From assembly GCA_000818095.1 (NCBI GenBank), contig CP009416.1, forward strand, positions 2,712,501-2,776,500: a stretch of DNA of 64,000 nucleotides, written 5' to 3'. Every line of letters starts with the position of its first letter. Within the stretch, counting starts at the first letter, position 1. A program made the translations under genes and the position numbers. Below, piece after piece: positions 51,048 to 60,476 of this stretch. The stretch comes from Jeotgalibacillus malaysiensis. GTDB taxonomy: Bacteria; Bacillota; Bacilli; Bacillales; Jeotgalibacillaceae. Below the pieces are notes generated by a model that was not told the DNA's origin, ran no database searches, and saw only the letters and a list, made by a program, of their open reading frames with translations.

Positions 51048-52887
51048 AACTACTCTTAATCTTCAACCGCTCCACATTCTTCCGATTCGCAACCCCAATC
51101 AAAATCTCCTTCAGCTGCTCCTCATCCGAACGCTGAATCTCTCTCAGTAAAAGCTCCATTTCAACATTTGAAACCGGAACCGCTTTACCAATAAAGATCT
51201 TCTCAAATACCTGCTTATCCTGCACTTCATCTTCATTCAACAATTCTTCGTACAACTTTTCACCAGGACGCATCCCGGCGAACTTGATCGGAATCTCTTC
51301 TTCTGTATAACCGGATAACCGGATCAGGTTCTTCGCCAGATCCACAATCTTCACCGGTTCTCCCATATCAAGCACAAATACTTCTCCACCGCGTGCGAGT
51401 GTACCCGCCTGAATGACAAGTCGTGATGCTTCAGGTATTGTCATAAAATAACGCGTCATTCTTGGATCCGTTACTGTGACAGGACCACCTGCAGCAATTT
51501 GTCTCTTAAATAACGGAATCACACTGCCGCGTGAGCCTAATACATTTCCAAACCGAACCGCTGCAAAGACTGTATCACTCTCTTCAGCCAGGTTCTGAAT
51601 AATCATTTCAGCAAAGCGCTTCGTTGCCCCCATCACGTTAGGAGGGTTCACTGCTTTATCAGTAGAGACAAGTACAAAGTGTCCCACTCCAGCTTCATGA
51701 GCAGCAGTTGCAACATTTTTAGTTCCAAAAATATTGTTTTTAACCGCTTCAAATGGATTTGCTTCCATTAATGGTACGTGCTTATGTGCCGCTGCATGAT
51801 AGACAACGTCCGGCTTATGTTCCTTCATGACTTCAAGGATGCGGTCGCCGTCCTGGACATCTGCAATCGTTGGCACAATATCAATCTGATCAGCGAATTG
51901 ACTGCGCAGTTCCATGTCTATCTTATAGATAGAATTTTCACCATGACCAAGTAAGATCAGCTTAGCTGGAGAGAATCTGCAAACCTGACGTGAGATTTCT
52001 GACCCGATCGAACCGCCTGCACCGGTTACTAAGATCGTTTTACCTGTCAGGTCTTCAGAGATCTTCTGCATATCCAGTTCAACTGGATCACGGCCGAGTA
52101 GGTCCTCTACCTGTACTTCACGGATGGCATTTACTTCGATTCGGCCTGATGCCAGATCACCAAATAGTGGCAAGATTTTTGTTTCTGCATTTGTTTTAGC
52201 ACATTCTGCAAAGATCCGTTTAATACCGGCTCTGTCCAGTGAAGGGATTGCAATGATAATATGTTCAATCTGCTGCCCTTCTACTACCTCTTCAATTCGT
52301 TCAACCCCGCCGTATACAGGAACCCCATGGATTTCAAGATGATGCTTTGTTCTGTCATCATCAATAAACCCAACCGGTTGAAGTTCCGAATTCTGATTTT
52401 GATTCAGTTCTCTTAAAATTAACGAACCGGCAGCACCCGCTCCAACGATCAGCGTGCGCTTACGGTTCTTAACCGGACGGAAGTATGTATCCCGGTACAT
52501 ACGCCAGCTGAATCTGACTCCGCCTAGTAATAGGATATGTAGCATCCATGTGATTAAGAGTGTTCTTGTGTATAGTGAGCTTGAGAAAATCAGTTGATAA
52601 ACTACAACAACTAGTACCGAAAGCGTAACAGCCTTCACAAGTCCCATTAGCTCATTCAAACTTGAGTACTGCCATACTCTTTTATATAAGCCAAATACAT
52701 GAGCGAAGATATGGTGCGTGATTAATAAGAGAATTGAACTGGTCACCAGTACATTCACATTTTGATCGCTGCCGATTCCATATAGGTCACCAAAAGGTAA
52801 GAAGAAATAATAGCTGATAAAAATCGATAGAATTACAATGGATGAATCGATACCCATTAACCCCGCAAGTCTCTTCTGATAACTCAT
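51046..52887 (-). CDS. epsC: UDP-GlcNAc 4,6-dehydratase, membrane-bound (CapD/PglF/EpsC type)
   Basis: 613 residues. Four N-terminal membrane helices, a CoA-binding-like Rossmann domain (TLIVGAGAAGSLILRELNQN) and an SDR domain (ILVTGAGGSIGSEISRQVC; VYHAAAHKHVPLME; STDKAVNPPNVMGATKR). Makes the 4-keto-6-deoxy sugar that enters bacillosamine synthesis. ACGGAGG precedes the ATG. It has its own promoter in the 340-base gap upstream. Confidence 0.95.
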   Translation of the reverse strand: MSYQKRLAGLMGIDSSIVILSIFISYYFFLPFGDLYGIGSDQNVNVLVTSSILLLITHHIFAHVFGLYKRVWQYSSLNELMGLVKAVTLSVLVVVVYQLIFSSSLYTRTLLITWMLHILLLGGVRFSWRMYRDTYFRPVKNRKRTLIVGAGAAGSLILRELNQNQNSELQPVGFIDDDRTKHHLEIHGVPVYGGVERIEEVVEGQQIEHIIIAIPSLDRAGIKRIFAECAKTNAETKILPLFGDLASGRIEVNAIREVQVEDLLGRDPVELDMQKISEDLTGKTILVTGAGGSIGSEISRQVCRFSPAKLILLGHGENSIYKIDMELRSQFADQIDIVPTIADVQDGDRILEVMKEHKPDVVYHAAAHKHVPLMEANPFEAVKNNIFGTKNVATAAHEAGVGHFVLVSTDKAVNPPNVMGATKRFAEMIIQNLAEESDTVFAAVRFGNVLGSRGSVIPLFKRQIAAGGPVTVTDPRMTRYFMTIPEASRLVIQAGTLARGGEVFVLDMGEPVKIVDLAKNLIRLSGYTEEEIPIKFAGMRPGEKLYEELLNEDEVQDKQVFEKIFIGKAVPVSNVEMELLLREIQRSDEEQLKEILIGVANRKNVERLKIKSS

Positions 52888-53230
52888 GCTGCCACCTCCG
52901 TAAAAAAACTGTTACACTCATGCAACAGATAAGGGATTTTCCCAATTAAAATATGAATATTGTTCTATTTAATGTGACCAATCATTGAATAAATACAACT
53001 TTTTACGTCATGATTTGTTGATTTAACGTTCATTTCTTGTAACATTCTATCATAATGTCTAGAAGTTGGATAGACAAACTTAAAAATTTTATGTATATTT
53101 TGGTTTTTATTTTGTAAATGTGGGAAAACAGTGTAATGATTAATTATTGTGAAAGCAAAACAAAAGACTTAGCTATTATCCACAATTGTAGGAATAAAGA
53201 AACTAAGTCTTAAACAGAGTAATGGTCATT
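52888..53230. other. Intergenic region between PHP phosphatase and dehydratase genes
   Basis: Contains the promoter at 53049-53077 and, nearer the phosphatase gene, long-loop inverted arms AAGACTTAG / CTAAGTCTT (about 53163-53212) that may end the upstream transcript. No gene seen. Confidence 0.45.
53049..53077 (-). promoter_or_regulatory. SigA-type promoter of the dehydratase / eps genes
   Basis: Minus strand TTGTCT (53072-53077) and TATGAT (53049-53054) with a 17-base spacer. It would give a 5' untranslated region of about 150 bases. Confidence 0.6.
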
Positions 53231-54004
53231 TCATATAGAGAGCAGCTTTTGTAAAAATCCTTTACTTCTCATTTCGCTCGGCGGTGAAGCGACAATCGTA
53301 TGACCTTTCAATAAAGACACCGCATTCTGAATAAAAGGCTCAGCCGTTCCAAATACCTTTTCCACCTTGTTATATGCTTTCGCCAGCGAAAAACCGCGAT
53401 GATCTGTATTATGTGCATCCGATGCAATAAAATGAGCCATATTTGCCTCTATACAATCCAATGAAAAGCGCTGAACCTTTTTGTTAAACTCTCCAGCTAC
53501 ACTTGCAGCTGTCAGTTGCGTTAATGCCCCCTGATTAACTAGGCGATATAGTTTATCTGGATCCTCTGTAATCGCACTATTTCTCTCTGGATGCGCAATA
53601 ATTGGTCGGTAACCTGCTACCTGAAGATCATAAATCGTACGCTCCGCAAATACCGGAACCTGACTTGAGGGGAACTCAACTAAAACGTAAGGGTTCAGCC
53701 TTGATTGAAGCGCCATATTCAGACCACTATCCAGCTCTTCTGTGATTTCCCCATAGATCCGGATTTCCTGCCCGGGGTGAATCGTCAAATTTCTGCCGTG
53801 ACTCTGCAAGTAATGATTCAATTCCTGTACCGCAACCTCGACTGATGATGCTTCATTAAAAAAACGTCTCGTCTGATGATGTGGGGTTGCAATAATGTCC
53901 GTGATCCCATTGTCAATTGCCTGATCAGCCATTCTTAATGAATCCTCATAGTCCTGTGCCCCGTCATCCAGACCGGGAAGGATGTGACAGTGTATATCAA
54001 TCAT
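53231..54004 (-). CDS. PHP-type protein-tyrosine phosphatase (CpsB/CapC/YwqE)
   Basis: 257 residues. Metal-binding PHP motifs MIDIHCHILPGLDDGAQ at the start, IIATPHHQTRRFFNE, PIIAHPERNSAI and FIASDAHNTDHRGF. Removes phosphate from the tyrosine tail of the CpsD kinase encoded just upstream, tuning chain length and export. Confidence 0.95.
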   Translation of the reverse strand: MIDIHCHILPGLDDGAQDYEDSLRMADQAIDNGITDIIATPHHQTRRFFNEASSVEVAVQELNHYLQSHGRNLTIHPGQEIRIYGEITEELDSGLNMALQSRLNPYVLVEFPSSQVPVFAERTIYDLQVAGYRPIIAHPERNSAITEDPDKLYRLVNQGALTQLTAASVAGEFNKKVQRFSLDCIEANMAHFIASDAHNTDHRGFSLAKAYNKVEKVFGTAEPFIQNAVSLLKGHTIVASPPSEMRSKGFLQKLLSI

Positions 54005-54017
54005 TTCTTTTTACCTC

Positions 54018-54719
54018 TCATTCATTACCGTAGTAATAATAGTAGTCATCACCAGTGTCCATCTTCTTATCGTTTAATACAGCACCGAGAATTCTTGCAT
54101 TTGCAGATTCAAGCAGTTCTTTTGCTTTTAAAGCCTTTTCTTTATCTGCTACCTGTGAACGGACAACCAGAATCGCTCCGTCGCATCGGTTAGCCAGAAT
54201 CTGAGCATCCGTTACCGCAAGTACAGGCGGTGTGTCAAAGATGATAATGTCGTAAGCTTCTTTCGCCTGCTCAAGGAAGTAATCCATCCCTCTTGAACCA
54301 AGCAATTCTGAAGGGTTTGGAGGAATCGGCCCTGACGTCAGCACATGTAGCTTATTTACGTCCACTTCCTGTATAGCTTCAGATAAATCGTTTTGCTTTG
54401 TCAGCACGTTTGTTAATCCTCTTGTATTCATTACATTAAATGTATAATGAGCAGTCGGCTTTCTCATATCTGCATCAATGAGTAATGTGCGTTTGCCGGA
54501 CTGGGCAAAAACGATTGCCATATTTGAAGCTGTCGTTGACTTACCTTCTCCCGGGCCACTAGATGTAACGATCATTGTCTGGATCGCATTATCAACAGCT
54601 GAGAATTGAATGTTGGTTCGAATCGTTCTGTACTGTTCTGAAGCAACCGCTTTTGGATTTACTTTCGCAATCAGATTACGGCTATGGTTGTTTGATCCCT
54701 GTTTCTTCTTAGCTGCCAT
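54018..54719 (-). CDS. Polysaccharide tyrosine kinase (CpsD/CapB/EpsB type)
   Basis: 233 residues from ATG 54719 (AGGAG nine bases upstream). Walker A SSGPGEGKSTTASNMAIVFA, Walker A' LLIDADMRKPTAHYTF, and Walker B IIIFDTPPVL. Ends in a five-Tyr autophosphorylation cluster, DDYYYYYGNE. Works with the Wzz-like protein encoded upstream, which supplies the activating membrane domain. Confidence 0.95.
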   Translation of the reverse strand: MAAKKKQGSNNHSRNLIAKVNPKAVASEQYRTIRTNIQFSAVDNAIQTMIVTSSGPGEGKSTTASNMAIVFAQSGKRTLLIDADMRKPTAHYTFNVMNTRGLTNVLTKQNDLSEAIQEVDVNKLHVLTSGPIPPNPSELLGSRGMDYFLEQAKEAYDIIIFDTPPVLAVTDAQILANRCDGAILVVRSQVADKEKALKAKELLESANARILGAVLNDKKMDTGDDYYYYYGNE

Positions 54720-55455
54720 AACGTTCACTCCTAGCTCTGTTCTGCTGCACATTCACTTTTGATGTAGAGACTGTCTGCTTATTATCCATTGAGCCGATCA
54801 CCCCGAGAATTGGAAGCTCAAGATGCTGTTCAATATCCTGCTCAGTTTTAATCGAGTTATCAAGATACTCAAGTAAGAAGGCAATACCAACACCAACCAT
54901 TAAGCCAACTACAAGTGCAATGGCCATATTTAGGAACGGCTGCGGGCTGACCGGTGACTGGTTATCTGTTACAACTGCAGGAGATAAAATATTTACGTTA
55001 TTTACATTCATTAGATCTACAATTTCATTTTGAAACACTTCAGCTGTCATATTAGCAATTTCAGCTGCTTTATAAGGATTCTCATCTTCAACTGTTAAAT
55101 TAACAATTTGTGAGTTCTGTTCATTTTGTACAGTAATTTTACTGTTAAGTTGTCCTACTGATAGTTCATTGTTCAATTGCTCTGAGACCGGTTCTAAAAT
55201 AGCCGGACTTTTAATGATCCCGCTATATGTATTAATCAGCTGAAGGTTCGCCTGAATATCTGATACCTGAACATTGGCAGGCTCAGTCTGCTCCTGGTTC
55301 ACTAACAGCTGTGTCGTCGACTGATACATAGGTGTAATGACAAAGAATGAAATAATACTTGCTACAACAACTGCTAATAAAGCAATTGATAAAATCATCA
55401 TCAGACGCTTTTTAAGCGTACCGAATAATTCTTTCAAACTAATCGTTTCTTCCAT
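54709..55455 (-). CDS. Wzz-type chain-length regulator / kinase activator (CapA/EpsA type)
   Basis: 248 residues with two membrane helices (about 18-38 and 173-193). FGTLKKRLMMILSIALLAVV, YQSTTQLLVNQ and PVSPQPFLNMAIALVVGLMVG are typical of the family. First gene of the eps-type operon, overlapping the kinase gene. AGGAGG lies 11 bases before the ATG. Confidence 0.93.
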   Translation of the reverse strand: MEETISLKELFGTLKKRLMMILSIALLAVVVASIISFFVITPMYQSTTQLLVNQEQTEPANVQVSDIQANLQLINTYSGIIKSPAILEPVSEQLNNELSVGQLNSKITVQNEQNSQIVNLTVEDENPYKAAEIANMTAEVFQNEIVDLMNVNNVNILSPAVVTDNQSPVSPQPFLNMAIALVVGLMVGVGIAFLLEYLDNSIKTEQDIEQHLELPILGVIGSMDNKQTVSTSKVNVQQNRARSERYGS

Positions 55456-55497
55456 TTTTCTTGGTGCCTCCTATCAATAAGTGAAAATAACTACTCG

Positions 55498-55506
55498 ATT
55501 ATAGCA
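55498..55506 (-). promoter_or_regulatory. Extended -10 promoter of the eps-type operon
   Basis: Minus strand TGCTATAAT, that is, an extended -10 (TGN) joined to a perfect TATAAT, about 45 bases upstream of the Wzz start codon. No clear -35 box. Confidence 0.55.
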
Positions 55507-55637
55507 TATGTTTTGTAGAAATCGGGAAAGTGTTACAAATTTTTTGCAATTATTTCGATCCATGGTGTTTTTCTCCTAATATATTTTATATAATGAGATA
55601 TAAGTTTGATAAAAGTAGCCAAAGGAGTTTAGAATTT

Positions 55638-56435
55638 ATGCAAAAGATTTTATTTATCTCTTCTATTGTATTAACTGCTGTTTTTTTATTTCTCGGGTAT
55701 CAGGCCTGGCAGGATAAATTAGCAGATGCATTAAAAATACAGCCCGGTGTTGTAGCGAGCGAAGATGAGGAAGCTGAACCTGCTTCAGAGGAAGTGACTG
55801 AACAGACTGCGGAAGACACTGCATCTTTCCCATACGCTAACCTGCCTGAAAACGCTCAGTCAATAATTGATGAACATGCAGTATCAGGTGAACCGGTACA
55901 GGTCGTATTCGCAGCAACCGAGTCTGCTGTGATCGGTGAACCTAACTGGACAACGTTATTAGAATCAGCTTTGTCAGAAAATTATGCAGGCGTGACTTTC
56001 AATGTTGAAACTTTTAGCTATAATGAAACGTCAGAGTATTGGGCGGATAATCTTGCAGCTGAAGAACGCTTTAGTGGAGCTGACCTGATTCTTTTTGAAG
56101 CACCTACGATTTATGACAATGGATTATGGTCACAGGAAGATCAATTATTTTTCCTTGAACAGATGTTGTCAACTTTTTCATCAGAGTTCAGTAATGCTGT
56201 AGTGTTTATGCAGCCTTCACATCCAATTGCTAATGCTTCTATTTATACAGAACAGGTTAGTGCAGTTAAAGAAGTAATTGAAGCTTCTTCTGTTACTTAT
56301 CTTGATCACTGGGGACAGTGGCCTGCTGGGGAAGAATTGAATGCACTGATGACAGAGGATAATGATCCTACTGAAGAAGGTCGCGTATTATGGGGCGAAG
56401 AATTAGTTGATATTTTTGTCAGCTCAGATCAATAA
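55638..56435 (+). CDS. Membrane-anchored SGNH/GDSL hydrolase-like protein
   Basis: 265 residues from ATG 55638, ten bases after AAAGGAG. One N-terminal membrane helix (FISSIVLTAVFLFLGY), acidic linker, then a domain with VQVVFAATESAVIGEPNWTT, GADLILFEAPTIYDN and a late TYLDHWGQWP, in the order of SGNH-hydrolase-like proteins found in Gram-positive polysaccharide loci, though the usual GDS serine motif is not clear. Cotranscribed with the LCP gene; may modify the polymer. Confidence 0.65.
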   Translation: MQKILFISSIVLTAVFLFLGYQAWQDKLADALKIQPGVVASEDEEAEPASEEVTEQTAEDTASFPYANLPENAQSIIDEHAVSGEPVQVVFAATESAVIGEPNWTTLLESALSENYAGVTFNVETFSYNETSEYWADNLAAEERFSGADLILFEAPTIYDNGLWSQEDQLFFLEQMLSTFSSEFSNAVVFMQPSHPIANASIYTEQVSAVKEVIEASSVTYLDHWGQWPAGEELNALMTEDNDPTEEGRVLWGEELVDIFVSSDQ

Positions 56436-56457
56436 CAACATGAAATGAGGAAACAGT

Positions 56458-57396
56458 ATGGAAAGAAGAAAAAAGAAAAAGAAGAAAAAGCGCGTACTTA
56501 AATGGTCATTGGGGATTTTAGGCTTTGTTATATTGGCAGCCGGGGCTTATGTGTTTTTTATCTATCAATCTCTTACTAGTGCAACCAATCAGATGCACGA
56601 GCCAATTGAGAGAGAAGTTTCAGAGAAGAGAATGGAAGAAGTCAGATTTGAAGAACAAGATCCTTTTTCAGTTTTACTGCTTGGAGTAGATGAAAGAGAA
56701 GGCGATTCCGGGCGATCAGACACAATGATTGTTATGACAGTGAATCCACAGACGGAAGAAACAAAGCTTCTGAGTATACCACGTGATACTTATACAAATA
56801 TTGAGGGCCGCGGCATGGATAAAATTAATCATGCATACGCATTCGGTGGAGTAGAACTTTCAATGGTTACTGTTGAGAATATGCTGGATATTCCGATTGA
56901 CTATTATGTACGAGTTAATATGGAAGGCTTTAAAGACGTCGTTGATGCGGTTGATGGTGTAACTGTGAATAACGGTTTTGAATTCAATTCAGGTGGTTAC
57001 AGCTATCCATTAGGTGAAATCACATTAAATGGTGATGAAGCACTTGCTTATGCAAGAATGCGTTACGAAGACCCTAATGGAGACTTTGGTAGACAAGAAC
57101 GTCAGCGTCAAGTCATCCAGGGCATTATCCGTGAAGGTGCAAGCGTTAATTCTTTAGTGAACTTCAGAGATATCTTTAATGCGCTCGGTTCTAATGTCAA
57201 AACAAACTTGTCATTCGACCAATTGATGGAAATTCAATCTAAGTATCGTTCAGCTGCTGGGAATGTACAGCAAACTACACTTGATGGCGGAAGTGGTCAG
57301 TACATTAACGATATTTATTATTATGTTGTTCCAGATGAAAGAATAATCGAAGCACAAAATCAGCTAAAAAAAGAATTGGCATTAAATCCTTCTTAG
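56458..57396 (+). CDS. tagU: LytR-CpsA-Psr (LCP) family wall polymer ligase, TagU-like
   Basis: 312 residues. Basic N-terminus and one membrane helix, then the LCP domain: VLLLGVDEREGDSGRSDTMI, LLSIPRDTYTNIEGRGMDKI (Arg and Asp ligands), NHAYAFGGVELSM, ALAYARMRYEDPNGDFGRQERQRQV. LCP enzymes move lipid-linked anionic polymers onto peptidoglycan. Position next to eps and TagO/TagA genes fits. GAGG precedes the ATG. Confidence 0.95.
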   Translation: MERRKKKKKKKRVLKWSLGILGFVILAAGAYVFFIYQSLTSATNQMHEPIEREVSEKRMEEVRFEEQDPFSVLLLGVDEREGDSGRSDTMIVMTVNPQTEETKLLSIPRDTYTNIEGRGMDKINHAYAFGGVELSMVTVENMLDIPIDYYVRVNMEGFKDVVDAVDGVTVNNGFEFNSGGYSYPLGEITLNGDEALAYARMRYEDPNGDFGRQERQRQVIQGIIREGASVNSLVNFRDIFNALGSNVKTNLSFDQLMEIQSKYRSAAGNVQQTTLDGGSGQYINDIYYYVVPDERIIEAQNQLKKELALNPS

Positions 57397-57414
57397 AATA
57401 GTTTAAATAAAAAG

Positions 57415-57451
57415 ATCCCACTTGCTTTAATTTGCAAGTGGGATTTTTTTA
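57415..57451. terminator. Bidirectional terminator between LCP gene and tagO
   Basis: Perfect arms ATCCCACTTGC and GCAAGTGGGAT with an eight-base loop, A4 before and T7 after. Confidence 0.9.
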
Positions 57452-58492
57452 TTTGCTAATACTTCGCACAAACCTCAATATCGGCTTATAATCCTTACCA
57501 AGCAATCCAATACTCTCTACAACAAATTCAATAAAGAGCAGTGTCAGCATAATGACGATAATTGCACCCCACAGCGTTGACTGTGAGAAAACGAATGCAG
57601 ATAAGCTGAACATAATCGCAATACCGTAAATAATCAGTACCGTTTCTTTATGAGAGAAGCCTGAATTCAGCAGGCAGTGATGAAGATGCGACTTATCTGG
57701 CGCTGAGATCGGCTGCTTATTCAGTACGCGGCGTACAATCGCAAAGAATGTATCTGAGATTGGTACACCCAGGATCAGAATTGGAATAACAAGTGAAATC
57801 ACAGTTACGTTTTTGAATCCTAAGAGTGCAAAAACTGAAATCATAAACCCAAGGAAGAGTGATCCAGTATCTCCCATGAATATTTTTGCCGGATGGAAAT
57901 TATAATAAAGAAAACCAATTGCACTTGCTGCAAGAATGGACGCCATCAGCGTAACGTATAAGTCACCCATAATTGCAGCCATTCCGGCGATTGTAAGCAG
58001 TGCGATTGTTGATACACCCGCCGCAAGACCATCGAGTCCGTCAATCAGGTTCACAGCGTTTGTAATCCCGATAATCCAAAGGACTGTTAATGGAATCGCA
58101 AAGATCCCAAATTCAATTGTTCCGCCAAATGGCAGGTTAATGTAGTTTACCTGGATATCACCCGCAATAATAACTGCAAGTGCGGCACCAAACTGACCGA
58201 GTAACTTAAGCTTTGGTGAGATCTGAAACAGATCATCGACCATACCTGTAATAATAATAATGGTCCCGCCAAGGAAAATTGCCCAGTCATATACACCTTC
58301 AGGGCGGATGATCAGGACACTGATCACAAAGCCAAGATATATTGCAAGCCCGCCGAGGCGAGGCATAATTCTAGTATGAACTTTCCTGTGGTCAGGTTTG
58401 TCTGTGGCTCCGATTGCGATTGCAAATTTCTTTACAAATGGTGTCAACACAAACGAGGCAACAAACGCAATGACTAATCCTAACAATGCCAT
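57449..58492 (-). CDS. tagO: Undecaprenyl-phosphate GlcNAc-1-phosphate transferase (TagO/WecA)
   Basis: 347-residue membrane protein with about eleven helices. MPRLGGLAIYLGF, MVDDLFQISPKLKLLGQ (Asp pair), NAVNLIDGLDGLAAGVS, FMGDTGSLFLGFM and the late His motif DKSHLHHCLLNSG. It starts teichoic-acid-type and other lipid-linked wall polymers. GGGAGG precedes the ATG. Confidence 0.95.
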   Translation of the reverse strand: MALLGLVIAFVASFVLTPFVKKFAIAIGATDKPDHRKVHTRIMPRLGGLAIYLGFVISVLIIRPEGVYDWAIFLGGTIIIITGMVDDLFQISPKLKLLGQFGAALAVIIAGDIQVNYINLPFGGTIEFGIFAIPLTVLWIIGITNAVNLIDGLDGLAAGVSTIALLTIAGMAAIMGDLYVTLMASILAASAIGFLYYNFHPAKIFMGDTGSLFLGFMISVFALLGFKNVTVISLVIPILILGVPISDTFFAIVRRVLNKQPISAPDKSHLHHCLLNSGFSHKETVLIIYGIAIMFSLSAFVFSQSTLWGAIIVIMLTLLFIEFVVESIGLLGKDYKPILRFVRSISK

Positions 58493-58616
58493 TAAAACAA
58501 ACCTCCCTTACCTTCTGACAAATTTTGCTCTCCTTAATAAATAACACGTGTAGCATAATATGGCAATCTATTTTTTATTTCGTCAATCATCTGACGGATT
58601 GAGAGAGTCAAAAGTT

Positions 58617-59726
58617 TCATTTTCTTAATATTTTTTCGTAGCGGTTAAAAATGGATTGCTGAAGTGCATGAAGCGAGAAATTCTTCCGTGCATATTCATA
58701 AAGAAACTGGCCCTTTTCTTCAATCGTGCCTGCTTCTTTTTCGAGAAGTGCTTCGTTCAAAGCAACTGTCAGTGCATCCTGATCACCAATAGGAATCAGC
58801 CAGCCGCCTTTGTTTTCCGGAATGAGCTGTGCAACTCCGCCAACATCCGTTGAGATGATCGGCGTTTTCTCACGTGCGGATTCAAGCAACACCAGCGGGA
58901 AGCTTTCACTTTCAGATGTTAAAAGCGATACATCAGCATGGCGGAATAATACCGGCACATCACTGCGTGAGCCCAGGAATTGAACTTTTTCATTTAACTG
59001 CAGCTCTGCGGTTAATTGTTTTAGTTCCTGTTCAAGCTGTCCTTCACCAACCACCACAAGACTGACCGCCTTTTCAGGATGTTCCACTGAAAAAGCTTTA
59101 AATGCATTCAAAAGCATCTTGTGCTGTTTAACAGGATGCAGTCTTGCAACAATCATTGCAGTAAAATCAGCGTGATTTAACCCTGCCTCTTCTCTTGTTA
59201 TGTCCTGAGATACAAAAGAAAAATCAATGCCGTTGTAAATGGTTGAAATTTTATCAGCTGGTATTCCATACCCGCTTATCATCTCTTTGAACCGCTTTGA
59301 GACAGCAAAAAAGTGATCCACTTTCGCATATGACCATTTATTTAATCCCGTAAATACCTTTTTCATCTTCGGATTATGAATATAATCCAGCTCAGGATCA
59401 CTATGGACAGTTGTGACCCATTTTGCTTTCAGTGAGCCCTGAATCATACGGATCATGAAGTTCGCTCGGCCTCCGTGTGAGTGAACAATGTCAAAATCGT
59501 TCGTATTGACAAACTTTTTCAATCTGCTGAGCACTGACACATCATAACGGCTCTTCTGTTCCATCACCTTCACATTGATTCCCTGCTCTACCGCTTCTTC
59601 GTATAAAGCACCTTTAGTGAATACAAGCAGAAACATTTCATGCTTTGTATTGTGCTTAAATAACGAGAGAAGGTGGTTTTTTGATCCGCCTGACTCGCCC
59701 CCGCTGATCACATGAAGGATCTTCAT
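58617..59726 (-). CDS. Glycosyltransferase family 4
   Basis: 369 residues. ILHVISGGESGGSKNHLLSL at the start, VHSHGGRANFMIRM, TTVHSDPELDYIH, STIYNGIDF, and the C-terminal nucleotide-sugar site VSLLTSESESFPLVLLESAR. ATG overlaps the tagA stop codon by four bases, so it acts in the TagO/TagA pathway, adding a sugar after ManNAc. Confidence 0.9.
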   Translation of the reverse strand: MKILHVISGGESGGSKNHLLSLFKHNTKHEMFLLVFTKGALYEEAVEQGINVKVMEQKSRYDVSVLSRLKKFVNTNDFDIVHSHGGRANFMIRMIQGSLKAKWVTTVHSDPELDYIHNPKMKKVFTGLNKWSYAKVDHFFAVSKRFKEMISGYGIPADKISTIYNGIDFSFVSQDITREEAGLNHADFTAMIVARLHPVKQHKMLLNAFKAFSVEHPEKAVSLVVVGEGQLEQELKQLTAELQLNEKVQFLGSRSDVPVLFRHADVSLLTSESESFPLVLLESAREKTPIISTDVGGVAQLIPENKGGWLIPIGDQDALTVALNEALLEKEAGTIEEKGQFLYEYARKNFSLHALQQSIFNRYEKILRK

Positions 59727-60454
59727 TTGCTATCCTTCTTCCGCTGGCTGAATGCAGCTAACAGAAACTTCGGCAGAGCCATCTGGCGCTTAATGCGCGA
59801 AGGGTTAGTGATCAGACGGTAGAACCATTCCATGCCAATCTTCTGAAATGCTTCAGGTGCGCGCTTCACTGTACCGCTGAACACATCAAAGCTTCCGCCA
59901 ACTCCCTGGTAGATCGACGCATTCAGCTTGTCCATATTGCGTTCGATGAACAGTTCCTGCCTCGGGCTGCCGAGTGCTACAAAGACAATATCTGCTCCCG
60001 ATTCATTAATCTGATCAATAATCTTCTGCTCATCCTGCTCGTAGCCGTTGCAATAGCCAGCGATCGGCAGTAGTGGATATTGCTTTTGGATATTCTCCAT
60101 TGCGCCTTTTACCACTTCTTCTTTTGCGCCATAGAAAAATACTTTGTGCTGCTCACGATCTGCAAGCTCAAGGAGTGACTCCATCATCCCAACGCCTGTT
60201 ACTCTCCAGCGGATCTGACCGCCGCCAAGCTTTGAGGCGATCGATACACCGATGCCATCCGGAATTTTATAGGCAGATGAATTCAGTAGCTGCTTCAGAC
60301 TCTCATCCTGCTGCGCCATCATGATTTTCTCAGGGTTGATCGCAACAATTCTGCCTTTTTGCTTTTGCTTAATTTTCGCATTAATATCCGCCAGAAGTTT
60401 ATCTGGCGGAAGGGTTGTGACTTCTACATCTAAGATTGTTTCAATTGAAGACAT
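59723..60454 (-). CDS. tagA: N-acetylmannosaminyltransferase (TagA/WecG/CpsF family)
   Basis: About 243 residues. VTTLPPDKLLADI, RIVAINPEKIMMAQQD, YKIPDGIGVSIASKLGG (catalytic Asp), VFFYGAKEEVVKGA, VALGSPRQELFIERN and VGGSFDVFSGTVKRAPEAFQ. Transfers ManNAc (or ManNAcA) from UDP to GlcNAc-PP-undecaprenol made by TagO. Start ATG 60454 has AGGA eight bases upstream; an in-frame ATG at 60463 is possible. Confidence 0.93.
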   Translation of the reverse strand: MSSIETILDVEVTTLPPDKLLADINAKIKQKQKGRIVAINPEKIMMAQQDESLKQLLNSSAYKIPDGIGVSIASKLGGGQIRWRVTGVGMMESLLELADREQHKVFFYGAKEEVVKGAMENIQKQYPLLPIAGYCNGYEQDEQKIIDQINESGADIVFVALGSPRQELFIERNMDKLNASIYQGVGGSFDVFSGTVKRAPEAFQKIGMEWFYRLITNPSRIKRQMALPKFLLAAFSQRKKDSK

Positions 60455-60476
60455 TGTGTTCATCCTAACGTTTTCA

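Noticed and set aside
53163-53212. Inverted arms AAGACTTAG / CTAAGTCTT as a terminator
   Set aside because: The 30-base loop and absence of a T-run make this too weak for a separate terminator entry; mentioned with the intergenic region only.
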